From Psychrobacter sp. WY6 (lineage in GTDB: Bacteria; Pseudomonadota; Gammaproteobacteria; Pseudomonadales; Moraxellaceae), in assembly GCF_018448495.1 (NCBI RefSeq), contig NZ_CP049902.1:1116001-1180000 (forward strand): a stretch of DNA of 64,000 bases, written 5' to 3'. The translations under genes and the position numbers were made by a program. Shown in pieces: positions 28,264 through 38,150 of the stretch (positions within the stretch are counted from its first letter, which is position 1; the number at the start of each line of letters is the position of its first letter). The notes beneath the pieces are model-generated. The model had not been told where the DNA came from. It ran no database searches and worked only from the letters and a program-made list of their open reading frames with translations.

Positions 28264-29064
28264 TGTTATTGTTCCTATCGATATATGGTTTAAAATTTGT
28301 TGGGTCGTTGTTGATTTAAAATAAAATCAAAGTAAGTCCGAAATTCACTCAAAATAGCACTCTGTCATATCGAATTCTAATAGTGAACCGAGATGATGAG
28401 CTTGCTTACGCACAGTATCCAACGTTGTAACCCTCTACAGGTTTGATCTTATGATAGTCTATAGAAGGACGATAAAAGAGGGCTGTAGCGCATCGTCTGA
28501 AAAATGTTATATATGTAGAATGATCCAAATAAATAAGAACAAACGAATTTAATGCTATTAAAAAGCTTAAAATAATTGCTTTAGTATAGCATCAATTATC
28601 GTTGCAAATAGAACGCGCCAGTGAATTACCTTTCAATAGGTCAGTTTACAGTATGAATGTAAAATATCCTTTTAGTGCATTGTTTTTACATGTTAAATCT
28701 ATGTGTCAACTTCTATCTATTAATGTCATCATCTAGTAAGCTTATGCAGAGAAAGTTGTAAGTAAAGATTACAACATATCGTTATATCATTGTCGTATTT
28801 TACGGCATAATAAGCCGTGATAATCGCTTAATATTTATCTTGCGTTAGTCAAAACTATCGTCCGTAAGTATGTTACGGTATGCTACGATTTGATGCTCTC
28901 AAAGCAGGTTTGCTGGCACTGATTGTTTACACCCCTCGCTAATGAATACCGCTAATGGACAGGGTCTTTTTATGGGCACCGTCTGTGAGTTGATCATCAC
29001 ACATTTATAAACTTGCCAGCAAGGTCGCGATAGATCTTCGCTGTCTGCTCTTGGTTTATACGCT
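28264..29064. other. Intergenic region, nadE / perM-like gene
   Basis: An 801-bp AT-rich divergent spacer. A pair of inverted words, TTGCTGGC near 28910 and GCCAGCAA near 29015, bracket the last 100 bp. No convincing ORF or RNA gene recognised. Confidence 0.4.
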
Positions 29065-30178
29065 ATGATTGAAAATTGGACAAAAGAATTTATTATTCAG
29101 CGCTTATTGGCTATTACTCTGTTGGTGGTGCTGTTCGTAGTGTTTTCAAGTGGTACAGTTTTTTATTGTACCCGCATTATGGGCGGCGATTTTAGCGTAT
29201 GTTACCTTTCCTATTTATAACTTTTTTTACGAAAAAGTAAAGCTGAGTCCTAATTTTAGCGCTGCTATTATGACGGTGAGTATCTCCTTAATGATAGGTG
29301 TGCCACTGGTTATCGGTATTTTTATTCTACAGCAAGAAGCCTTGAGCCTAATCAGTAACTTGATTTATCGTATAAAAGTGGGCTATTTAGATGTGCCTGA
29401 TTCTATCAAAGATATGCCTATCATCGGTCAGCAAGTGAAAGATGTGCTGTGGAGAATCAATAAAAACCCAGAAGGGACGTTAGAGGCGTTTCGTATTTGG
29501 GTACAGTCACATTTATTATGGCAAAGTAGCATTTGATGTGGTGTTTAGCGGTCTTGCCAAGTTAGGTATGGCGCTGATGACGTTGTTTTTCTTTTATCGT
29601 GATGGTACCAGTTTGGTGCGTCAAATTCGCCAAGCACTGCGTAATATCATTGGTAATCGCATCGATGGCTATATTGATTCTGTGGGTACGACCACGCGTG
29701 CGGTGGTTTATGGCATTGGTTTGACGGCATTGGCACAAGCACTGCTCGCAGGTGTGGGTTACTACTTCGCTGGTGCACCAAGTCCTATCTTACTCACTAT
29801 CGTAACCTTTATTATCGCCCTGATTCCGTTTGGCACGCCATTTGTCTGGGGTGGTGTATCCATTTGGTTGTTAAGCCAAGGTCATACTGTAGAAGGGATT
29901 GGCTTGGCACTATGGGGCATTTGGTTATCAGTGGGTTGACAATCTCATCCGTCCTTTGTGATAGTGCGCGACCAAAATCCCTTTTATTATTATTTTATTG
30001 GTGTATTGGGTGGTCTCCGGCTCTTGTTGGTTGGTGTTTATCGGTCCTGTGGTGTGCAGCCATCGGATTGGCGGTATGGCGAGAATGGATATCGCAGCAT
30101 AAAAATGAGATATTTGCTCCGCAGGATTTGGTGTTGTCTGACAACCAAACGTTGCCACCAGTCAATGAATCAGAGTAG
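29065..30178 (+). pseudogene. AI-2E/PerM-family permease, broken by several frameshifts
   Basis: Remains of one membrane protein of the AI-2E transporter (PerM) family. An ATG at 29065 gives MIENWTKEFIIQRLLAITLL; a shift near 29153 (T6 run) leads to FFIVPALWAAILAYVTFPIY; another near 29530 leads to KVAFDVVFSGLAKLGMALMT, LFFFYRDGTSLVRQIR and LIPFGTPFVWGGVSIW; from 29935 on, frames change at least three times (VDNLIRPL, then IGVLGGL, then FIGPVVCS, then AIGLAVWREWISQHKNEIF to the stop). The order and content match a single protein of about 370 residues. This is the most damaged gene of the window and the best candidate for a real pseudogene, though the same kind of base error could explain it. 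Confidence 0.8.
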
Positions 30179-30200
30179 AGGCACGTAGAGGCACATAGTC

Positions 30201-31361
30201 ATGTTAAATAAGGATACTGCAAACGCTATGCAAAATAGAGCGAATTCTATTGACAGCATTACTATCGTGGCCGATAGCAATATCGCGAGCTTGGATGCGT
30301 TTTTTAATGCTTCGATGCTTGGACAGGTATCTGAGCAGACGGTCAATATAATCACCGTCGCTGGACGCGATATCAATGCGCAGTTGCTCGCAGAATTACA
30401 ACCTGATGTGCTGTTGATACGCTCGGTGACGCCAGTAGGCGAGGCATTGCTAGCCAATAATAACAGCGTAAAATTTGTCGGTTCGGCGACTATCGGTACC
30501 GATCATGTCGATCAAGACTATTTAGCGGCGCGAAATATCACTTTCGCCAATGCGGCTGGATGTAGCAAGCATTCTGTTGCGCAGTATGTCTTGACGGCGA
30601 TTTTGACGTTGCGTCCGCACTATTGGCAGCAATCCACGAAGCCATTAACATTGGGCATCATCGGACTTGGTAATATTGGTAGTACGCTCGCTCAGTATGC
30701 CAATGATTTAGGCTGGCAAGTACTAGGCTATGATCCATTACTGCCTGCATCAAATACGAATAATGCCAGCCTTGAGCAAGTGCTTAGCCAAAGCGATGTA
30801 GTGAGCTTACATGTGCCTTTAACCGATAAAAAAGATACTACAAACCCTAGTGGCAGTGATTATCCAACAAAGCATTTGATTGACGCAACTACGCTGGCAG
30901 TGATGCCTGCGCATACTTTGCTGATTAACAGCGCGCGCGGATCAGTCATTAATGCGCGTGATTTAGAAGCAGATATTGAGCGCACAGATCGCCAAGTAGT
31001 GCTCGATGTGTTTGAATTTGAACCAGAGATTTCTGAGAGTTTATTGTCCAAACTGGCTATCGCCACTCCTCATATCGCAGGCTATACGGTCGAAGGTAAG
31101 CTGCGTGGTACGCAAATTATCTATGACGCGCTCTGTGAAAAATTGGCAGTGGCACCTGTTCAGTCCATGCATAGTTTACTGCCGCTCAATACTTACCTCT
31201 GGTCTGAGCTAAAAGCACATCCAGACAGATTACAGAAGTTTTACGATATCATGCACGATGATGCTGCACTAAGAAGCAAGCTGGCTGACGGTCAAATAAA
31301 GGGTGCTGACTTTGATCAGTTACGCCGAGATTATCACTTACGCCGCGAATGGCAGTGGTAA
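30201..31361 (+). CDS. pdxB: Erythronate-4-phosphate dehydrogenase
   Basis: Complete 386-residue D-2-hydroxyacid dehydrogenase of the vitamin B6 pathway, oxidising 4-phosphoerythronate. Family marks are GTDHVDQDYLAARNITFANA with AAGCSKHSVAQYVLTA, the Rossmann motif GIIGLGNIGSTLAQYA, the catalytic Arg in LLINSARGSVINA, a Glu in FEFEPEISESLL, and His in ATPHIAGYTVEGK. The AAGCS motif and the C-terminal dimerisation domain separate PdxB from other hydroxyacid dehydrogenases. It begins 22 bp after the permease gene. Confidence 0.94.
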   Translation: MLNKDTANAMQNRANSIDSITIVADSNIASLDAFFNASMLGQVSEQTVNIITVAGRDINAQLLAELQPDVLLIRSVTPVGEALLANNNSVKFVGSATIGTDHVDQDYLAARNITFANAAGCSKHSVAQYVLTAILTLRPHYWQQSTKPLTLGIIGLGNIGSTLAQYANDLGWQVLGYDPLLPASNTNNASLEQVLSQSDVVSLHVPLTDKKDTTNPSGSDYPTKHLIDATTLAVMPAHTLLINSARGSVINARDLEADIERTDRQVVLDVFEFEPEISESLLSKLAIATPHIAGYTVEGKLRGTQIIYDALCEKLAVAPVQSMHSLLPLNTYLWSELKAHPDRLQKFYDIMHDDAALRSKLADGQIKGADFDQLRRDYHLRREWQW

Positions 31362-31433
31362 AAGTTAGGCAGCCTTCAACCCTAAAGTAGCATCTGAGAA
31401 CTTATTCTTATCCTTAAATTGCAGTAAATAATA

Positions 31434-32459
31434 ATGACCCAAGCAAGTAATTCTTCTTCAAAACCCAGCTATGCGCCGACCATGACATTGGCAATGGCTC
31501 AGCAGCGTGCGCAATTGATGAGCACCGTTCGTCAGTTTTTCGCCACGCATCAAGTGCTTGAAGTGCAAACACCGCTACTATCGCAGGCTGGCAATACTGA
31601 TACTTTCTTACAATCAGTCGCCGCGCAAGTGACGTATCAAGATAAACCTTGTACTTATTATCTGCATACTTCACCTGAGTTTGCCATGAAGCGTTTACTT
31701 GCCAGCTGGCAAGTGCCTATATATCAAATTTGCTCCGTATTTCGAGATAATGAAATAGGCGTACGCCATAATATCGAATTTACCATGCTTGAGTGGTATC
31801 AGCCGAATTATAGTCTGGATGATATGGCGGCTGAATTAGGTGAATTATTAGCGGCGCTTTATGGGCATTCAGTGGTGATGAGTCATTACCGCTATGTTGA
31901 TGCGTTTATGGATTTTGTCGGCATACATCCGCTGACAGCTAGCCTTGATGCCCTGCAAGCAGTAGCAGAAGATAAGGGTTTGACAGGTTTTGATTTCAAT
32001 AGTGATTTGGATAACACAGAAGATGGCGAAGCAGATATTCGTCAAAGCTGGCTGGATTTGCTGTTTAGTCATGCGGTCGAGCCAAACTTGGGTCACGACT
32101 TACCGACCTTGATTATAGAATATCCACCTGCCACGGCGGCACTGGCAAAAACAGCGGTTGATAAAGAGGGCAATACAGTCGCTAAACGTTTCGAGCTGTA
32201 TATCAATGGCATCGAGATTGCCAACGCTTATGATGAGCTAGCAGATGGACAAGCGTTAAGAGAACGGTTTGAGCGAGACAATCAACTGCGTAAGCGTCAT
32301 AACCTACCACAAATGCCAATCGATGAGCATTTATTAGCAGCGTCTGATGCTTTAATACCCTGTAGCGGTATCGCCGTTGGTATCGATAGATTACTTATGG
32401 TAATCACAGGCGCGAATAGCTTAGAAGATGTGATTTCTTTTCCAAGCGGTTTGGCCTAG
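31434..32459 (+). CDS. epmA: Elongation factor P--lysine ligase EpmA (PoxA/GenX)
   Basis: Complete 341-residue paralog of the class II lysyl-tRNA synthetase catalytic domain, lacking the anticodon-binding domain; it attaches beta-lysine to EF-P. Class II motif 2 is ICSVFRDNEIGVRHNIEFTM, motif 3 is GIAVGIDRLLMVITG, and the lysine-pocket sequence is LYINGIEIANAYDELAD. The length and absence of the OB-fold exclude LysS. A strong terminator follows. Confidence 0.94.
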   Translation: MTQASNSSSKPSYAPTMTLAMAQQRAQLMSTVRQFFATHQVLEVQTPLLSQAGNTDTFLQSVAAQVTYQDKPCTYYLHTSPEFAMKRLLASWQVPIYQICSVFRDNEIGVRHNIEFTMLEWYQPNYSLDDMAAELGELLAALYGHSVVMSHYRYVDAFMDFVGIHPLTASLDALQAVAEDKGLTGFDFNSDLDNTEDGEADIRQSWLDLLFSHAVEPNLGHDLPTLIIEYPPATAALAKTAVDKEGNTVAKRFELYINGIEIANAYDELADGQALRERFERDNQLRKRHNLPQMPIDEHLLAASDALIPCSGIAVGIDRLLMVITGANSLEDVISFPSGLA

Positions 32460-32514
32460 TCGATTATTGAGAGACTTAATATAGTTGCCACTTATTTATT
32501 TGACAAGCCTATTA

Positions 32515-32553
32515 GAAAAAAGCGAGTAACCCATTAGGCTTACTCGCTTTTTT
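32515..32553. terminator. Terminator after epmA
   Basis: Stem GCGAGTAA/TTACTCGC with a ten-base loop, flanked by A6 and T6; works for epmA and for the convergent SDR gene. Confidence 0.92.
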
Positions 32554-32579
32554 CGTTTTAATCGCTGTAAAGTTGATTC

Positions 32580-33218
32580 TTATAATTTTGCAATCGCTTC
32601 ATCAATCGCAGTCTCACCGTTATGCATACTAAACACTTTCTTGATGGTATTATTGGCATTTAAGACGGCTGCCAAAGTAGTCGCCACATCGGCAATTGAG
32701 TTTTCACCAGCATTATCAACGTTGACAGTGATTTTACCAGTTGCTTCGCGCTCTTTTAGTGCCCCTGCTTGAACGATAGTGTAGTTAAGGCTACTGTTAT
32801 TAATCAACCACTGATCCGCATAGTGTTTGCAAATATAGTATTCTTTTAGGTCAGCAATACCAGCATTGTCCCATTTACTGGTGTCTAACGAAAAGACGGT
32901 GCTAAGCATAATATAGCGCTTAATGCCTTTGTCCTCTGCGGCTTGCATGGTTTTGACCGCCCCATGTAAATCCACTTCTAAGACGTCTTTACCGCCAGAC
33001 CCTGCAACGAAATAGACAGCGTCAATGTCTTGATCAATTTGCTTTTGTATAGCCTCTTTTTCGGCAGTGATATCTAAATCGAGTTGGCTATAATTGTCAT
33101 CGGTAAACAGTTTTTCTTCTTGGCGTGTCGTGCCAACAACTTGATGGTTATCCACTAATAATTGCTTAACTAAATCCGTTCCCACTCGACCACTTGCCCC
33201 AATTACTAAAATTTTCAT
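32580..33218 (-). CDS. NAD(P)-binding SDR-type oxidoreductase (YwnB-like)
   Basis: A 212-residue atypical short-chain dehydrogenase / NAD(P)H-binding protein. The nucleotide motif is ILVIGASGRVGTDLV near the start; YFVAGSGGKDVLEVD and the YYICKHYADQWL segment, with the YxxxK-like arrangement, follow. Of two possible ATGs, the second (33218) has AGGA at the right distance, while the first overlaps that site. Relatives are annotated as NAD(P)-dependent epimerases or oxidoreductases with no defined substrate. It stands alone on the strand, upstream of the epmA terminator. Confidence 0.82.
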   Translation of the reverse strand: MKILVIGASGRVGTDLVKQLLVDNHQVVGTTRQEEKLFTDDNYSQLDLDITAEKEAIQKQIDQDIDAVYFVAGSGGKDVLEVDLHGAVKTMQAAEDKGIKRYIMLSTVFSLDTSKWDNAGIADLKEYYICKHYADQWLINNSSLNYTIVQAGALKEREATGKITVNVDNAGENSIADVATTLAAVLNANNTIKKVFSMHNGETAIDEAIAKL

Positions 33219-33392
33219 TGTCATTCCTATTCTTATGTACGTTATCGTTGTTATAAAAACTGACTATAGCGTATCAAGAAAAAAAGGCACACTTCGTTAT
33301 GAAGCGTGCCGATTGCATAGTGTTTGGTTATGGCGTGTATACAGTTTGCAAAGTGGATAAGATCAAAAAATCAAAGACAAAGCGGGTGAAAA

Positions 33393-33842
33393 CTAGCGTA
33401 CCAACTTGTTTAATCCATCAGCAAAAGCTTTTTTATCACGATCGCCATAAGATTTTTGACCACTCATTTCTTGTAGCTCGAGCACGCCAGTACCGCGCAT
33501 GGTATCCATAAAATCACGCATATTGAGCTTTTGCTTGATATTATTTTTGTCATAGATCATTCCGCGAGAGGTCAAGACCATACCACCTTTGTCCAAAATA
33601 TCATTAGCCAAAGGAATGTCGCTAGTAATAGCCAGATCGCCTGGCTGTATTTTCTCAACGATATAATCATCGGCTTTATCAAACCCTGATGGCACCACTG
33701 TCATGACAAGCAGTGGTGACTTACGCAGTTTGATCGGCTGATTGGCGACGAATATTGCCATGGTTTGTGTGCGTTCAGCGGTTTTGATAATCAAATCTTT
33801 GGCAATCAATGGTACCGAATCGGCATCTACCCAAATCTGCAT
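33393..33842 (-). CDS. yaiI: YaiI/YqxD family (DUF188) protein
   Basis: Complete 149-residue UPF0178 protein with a PIN-like fold. The start MQIWVDADSVPLIAKDLIIK, SGFDKADDYIVEKIQPGDLA, TSDIPLANDILDKGG and LTSRGMIYDKNNIKQKLNMR are family hallmarks; the Asp residues probably bind metal. The biochemical role is unknown. Its ATG overlaps the purK stop codon by one base (TAATG), so the two are translationally coupled and transcribed with purE-purK. Confidence 0.92.
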   Translation of the reverse strand: MQIWVDADSVPLIAKDLIIKTAERTQTMAIFVANQPIKLRKSPLLVMTVVPSGFDKADDYIVEKIQPGDLAITSDIPLANDILDKGGMVLTSRGMIYDKNNIKQKLNMRDFMDTMRGTGVLELQEMSGQKSYGDRDKKAFADGLNKLVR

Positions 33843-35198
33843 TATTTCTTAACCTTTTCTGTTTTTGCCGTAGCGTCGATAGCCTGAGTTGTTTGGCTGT
33901 CATCGATATTGACTTCTATACTCTCTAAAATATTGTCATTGTTATTGTCAGTAGTGATTAGACTATCTGCCGCTTTTGGCTGGCTATCAATCGCAGATGG
34001 TTTTTTCTCAAGTCCCATTTTATTGGGTAGCGTCGCGACGAGCTTGGCCAAAGCAGGTTCTAAGTCGGCAACATCATTGGGCATCAAGGTAATATGCGCA
34101 ATTTTGCGGTCATCGCGTTCTGCTTTGTGGTAGCTATGATAGTGTGCGCCATCGATATTTAGTACGTCGCTGATATCTGGATATTGTTCCAAGACATTGA
34201 GCATAATCGCTGGATGCACGTTGTCGGTATCACCTAATGGCAGATTGACGACGGCGCGGATGTGGTTTTCGAACTGGCTAGTGACAGCGCCTTCAATGCT
34301 CCAATGTCCTGAATTATGCACACGCGGCGCAATTTCATTAGCGAGTAGCATGTCATGGCCACGCGCATCTTTGGTCACAAAGAGCTCAAGTGCCATCACA
34401 CCAACATAGTCTAAGTGGTTCATGATCTTGGTGATGGCATCGGTTGCTTGTTTGAATAAATGACTGGTGCCAACGGCAGGCGCTTGGGTCTTGGCTAAAA
34501 TACCATTATGATGATGGTTTTCGACCAAATCGTAGCAACGAACCTGACCATTTTGTGCGCGTGCGGCGATAATAGAAAGCTCGCGGCTAAAGTTAATAAA
34601 ACCTTCTGCAATCAAAGGTGCAGGCGTTGGCGTTAGTGAGCCCTTACCCGTAACTGCATCTTTAAGATTTTGCCATGCCGCCTTGATATCACTGTCTTGT
34701 CTAATCACGAACTGACCTTTGCCATCATAACCGCCACGGCTGGTTTTTAGGACGATAGGCAGTCCTAATTCATGACAGGCTTGCTGCAAATCCGCTTCAG
34801 AGTTGACAGCCATAAAGGGCACGGTAGCAATATCAAGTGAATTGAACATTTGCTTTTCTTTCAAGCGGTCTTGAGCGATATCAAGCGCAATCAATGGCGG
34901 AAACATACCTTGTTTGTTACCTGATTTTGACAGATCAGTCAGCTGTTCAACTGTCGCCGTCGGTGTGTTTTCAAACTCTAAGGTGAAAACATCTGCTGCT
35001 GCGATGAAGTCTTCCAATTGATCGCTATGAAAGACGCGACCGTATAGGCTAGCAGGGCAGTCAGCGCTGTCTTCTAAAAACACATTGGTAGCCAAGTGGC
35101 ATCGCTGCTTCGGCAAGCATCATACCAAGCTGACCACCGCCTAAAATACCGATGGTACGAATGGTTTGGGTAACAGGGTAAGCGTTCGCTGTAGTCAT
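33842..35198 (-). CDS. purK: 5-(carboxyamino)imidazole ribonucleotide synthase PurK, one frameshift
   Basis: ATP-grasp enzyme that carboxylates AIR to N5-CAIR in purine synthesis. An ATG at 35198 gives MTTANAYPVTQTIRTIGILG and GGGQLGMMLAEAAMPLGYQC; the frame then changes at a T5 run (about 35085) and continues VFLEDSADCPASLYGRVF. Conserved pieces include GYDGKGQFVIR, EGFINFSRELSIIAAR, NEIAPRVHNSGHWSIEGAVT and SQFENHIRAVVNLPLG. The total is about 452 residues because of an acidic, Asp/Ser-rich C-terminal extension of some 60 residues that the family normally lacks. It lies downstream of purE with a weak hairpin between (35273-35297) and overlaps yaiI by one base. Confidence 0.92.
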
Positions 35199-35272
35199 GG
35201 CAGGCTCTTTGAGTTAAAAATGAATAATATTTTGGGTGTAATAAAAGGTAAAAAGTCATCTATTAAAATAGG

Positions 35273-35297
35273 AAAAGGTGCATTACATGCACCTTGT
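35273..35297 (-). terminator. Weak hairpin between purE and purK
   Basis: Stem AAGGTGCAT/ATGCACCTT with a three-base loop, followed on the - strand by TTTTCC. The T run is short; it may attenuate rather than end the purEK transcript. Confidence 0.5.
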
Positions 35298-35388
35298 ATT
35301 AAGTAAAACCCATCTAAAAATAAATATCAAGTAAATAGCCGCTATGTCTCAATAAAGGGATTCAAGAACCGCTATCAAAGACAGGTAA

Positions 35389-35949
35389 TTAGCTATGGAT
35401 AATGCCGGGCGTTGGGCTAGCAAGGATAGTATCAGTTTGCATTTGGCGCAGATTGTCCAGCTTAGCCGCAATGGTCTCATCATGCAGCGCTAACACTTGA
35501 ATCGCAAGCAGGGCAGCATTGTAAGCGCCTGCTGAGCCAATCGCTAATGTGCCAACTGCGACGCCTTTAGGCATCTGTACGATAGACAAGAGACTATCCC
35601 AACCGCTGAGCATAGAAGATTTTACAGGAACACCAAACACAGGTAACGGCGTTTGACTGGCACACATGCCAGGCAGATGAGCAGCACCACCAGCACCAGC
35701 GATGATAACTTGTAGACCGTTATCTTTTGCGCTTTTTGCATAGTCAAACAATCTATCAGGGGTACGGTGTGCTGAAACCACTTCACAATCAAAAGCGATA
35801 TCAAAGTCTGCGAGCAATTGCGCTGCCGCACTCATAGTTGCCCAATCAGATTGTGATCCCATAATAATGCCAACTTTCGGCTGACCAGCAGGGGAGGAGA
35901 TAGGGCTGTTTTGATCCATCGTGTTAACAGTAGCTGTTGTGGTGCTCAT
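35389..35949 (-). CDS. purE: N5-CAIR mutase PurE
   Basis: Complete 186-residue class I PurE converting N5-CAIR to CAIR. The active-site motifs are [29 protein letters not shown] with the key His, and [17 protein letters not shown]; then [20 protein letters not shown] and [20 protein letters not shown]. The N-terminal 24 residues ([20 protein letters not shown]) are an unusual Ser/Thr-rich extension; a GAGGATATC ribosome site supports the ATG at 35949. It leads the purE-purK-yaiI unit. Confidence 0.94.
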   Translation of the reverse strand: MSTTTATVNTMDQNSPISSPAGQPKVGIIMGSQSDWATMSAAAQLLADFDIAFDCEVVSAHRTPDRLFDYAKSAKDNGLQVIIAGAGGAAHLPGMCASQTPLPVFGVPVKSSMLSGWDSLLSIVQMPKGVAVGTLAIGSAGAYNAALLAIQVLALHDETIAAKLDNLRQMQTDTILASPTPGIIHS

Positions 35950-36045
35950 GCTTTGATATCCTCAAAAAGACCATCATACAAAAGTTTTGTTGCCTTCGTA
36001 AAGCCAAGTTTGATTTTTAATAAAACGGGGGCAATAGTACCAATT

Positions 36046-37011
36046 TTATGGATTGGGGTTTACCGTTTTATCATGGCGATATTGGAGAAAGTTACTGGCT
36101 TTTAGTGGCAATGGTTGCTCAGTATTGAGCTGATAACAAGTCAGATATCCGCTGTCTACCGCCGCTGAATAATCAGTACAGGCAACTTGTGAACTCAGTG
36201 GCTCAGGCGTGCCAGTTAACCAATAATGACCGACAAATACCGCTTTATCCGTTTTCAGGGCGAAATCAATATTTTCAGCCAACACCTCTTTTGGAATCTG
36301 CGCCAATGCTGATGCAGGCGCACGCGCCACCTCATAAAGACGGCGTTTATTCAGCCCGTCAAGCCACCAGCATACTCGCACACGCTTGCGCTCAGTGCCT
36401 TCTTTATCGACCATGACCATGCCGTCAGGTAATGCTGTTTCTACACTTTAACACACCCGCTCTAGCGCGTCAAATGGCGCCGTATTTTCTTTGGCAGTGG
36501 CGACTAGCCCGTGCGGCGTTAAACAGTTATCGTCAGTCAATAGCGGCTGCAATACCGCCATACTATCGACATCCCAGCAGGCATGAACAAAACAAGCGTC
36601 GTCTGTTTCAATCCATAAAGGCAGCTCATATAACCGATTAAGCCAATATTGATGACGCTCTGAGCCAAAAGCTATTTCGGCTAAAAATGCCGCATGTTGG
36701 CGTATATGTATGTCATTGTGCGAGCGCAGATATTGGCTGGAGTTATCAGGGTCAAGTGTGGCAAAGGCGAGGGCATTATATTCATGATTACCCATTATCG
36801 CATCTGCCACGTTAGCATCTAACATGGCAAAAACAATCTCTAAGGTAGCCAATTGCTGTGGTCCTCGGTCAATCAAGTCGCCGATAAATAACACCCGATG
36901 CCCTGCTGGCGGTACAAAGTACGTGCCATTATGAACGTAACCTAGCTGCTCTAATAAGCCAATTAACTTGTCTGCGTAGCCATGAATATCACCGATAACA
37001 TCTATCATCAT
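36046..37011 (-). CDS. Calcineurin-like metallophosphatase, interrupted by an in-frame stop
   Basis: Ser/Thr protein phosphatase-type metallophosphatase. Metal-site motifs are GDIHGY near the N-terminus, GDLIDRGP, GNHEYNAL and later HACWD. The frame is open from a TTG at 37059, but the paired ATGs at 37011/37008 just before the first motif are likelier starts. At 36450-36448 a TAA interrupts the frame after DALERVC, and reading resumes in the same frame with SVETALPDGMVMVDKEGTER and a conserved-looking C-terminal domain (AVFVGHYWLTGTPEPL). Unlike the other damaged genes, no frame change is needed: a single CAA-to-TAA change would explain it. The family includes diadenosine tetraphosphatases; substrate unknown. 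Confidence 0.82.
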
Positions 37012-37168
37012 AATAATTATCAAATTCTTAAATAGTTTGTTGAGTATAAGTTTGTGCAAAACATAACGCGACGTTAATCATCGCTTAATTACTTAAACTG
37101 TCATCATAACCCAAGTGCTCATTTCAATTTTTATCATTGAGCTTCATTAATAAACTTCATTACTAAAT

Positions 37169-37776
37169 TTAAAGCCCAGGTGATAATAGCGCATTGATAA
37201 AATGCGGTAGGACTTGCGGTTCTAAAATAATCGTGGCAATAACCCCAAACGCGCCGCCCCACATATGCGCCATATGATTGATATTAGAGCCGCCCCGTTT
37301 GTCTGCATAGATACTATAAGCGATATAAGCGACGGCGAATAATATCGCAGGTATAGGAATAATCGCGAATAGGTAGATTTTTTCCCACGGTGCCAGCAAA
37401 ATAAAAGCAAACAATACGGCTGATACACCGCCTGACGCGCCAAGGCTTAAATAGCTCGCATTATTTTTATTCTTGAGGTAGCTTGGAATCATCGCAATGA
37501 TAATGGCCAATACGTAAAAGACCACAAAACCATAACCAAATAAGAACGGCTGATACAGTCCTTCAATAGCACGACCAAAAAAGTATAAAGTAAACATATT
37601 AAAGAGCAGGTGCATGCTATCGGCATGAATAAAGCCATGCGTGACAAAACGGTCCCACTGCCCATTATTTACCGCTGGCGGATAAAAATAAGCCGATTAA
37701 ATACTGTTTTGTTTTGCCATGCCACTAAGCTGACAATAACCGTGATAATAATAATAAGGGTCGTATGATTGAACAA
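37169..37776 (-). CDS. Rhomboid-family intramembrane serine protease, frameshifted N-terminus
   Basis: Membrane protein with the rhomboid catalytic dyad: Ser in LSLGASGGVSAVLFAF and His in NINHMAHMWGGAFGV. The WDRFVTHGFIHADSMHLLFN segment carries the conserved His and Asn of helix 2. The open frame with an ATG begins only at 37615, but WDRFVTHGFIHAD precedes it in frame, back to YFYPPAVNNGQ; a one-base change in a T5 run at about 37690 joins this to LFNHTTLIIIITVIVSLVAW, the first helix. A TTG at 37776 has an AAGGA site seven bases away and is the likeliest start; a farther TTG near 37831 is also in frame. The substrate is unknown. Confidence 0.85.
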
Positions 37777-38150
37777 AGGAAAATCCTTAGGCTGCGCCTG
37801 ATATGTGACAAGGTGATGAATAACAATGTTCAAAGCCTACGCATTATGGCTGAGTGCAAACTAAATAGGACTGACAAGCAATTATTAAGCATGAGCTATT
37901 TATAATAAAGTAATACTAACAGTAGTTATGACAATGCAAAAACTTATTATGTGACAAAATAGTGCATTTATATGCTTTTATAGTGAATAATATAGCAGGC
38001 TGTCAGGCAAATTGAGTAATGCTTCGTATCTTGACGGTAATGGCGGGTTAAATGAGAGCGGTATCTAAGAATGCAGATGCTAACGACAAGTAAAATAAAC
38101 GTTTCATGCGTTGGTAAATTTAAAATAAAGGCCGAAAGAGGCAGTAATCT
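37777..38150. other. Divergent spacer, rhomboid gene / envelope paralog 1
   Basis: A 374-bp AT-rich region holding the promoters of both flanking genes. An AGAGGCAG ribosome site precedes the ATG at 38151. Nothing else recognised. Confidence 0.4.
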
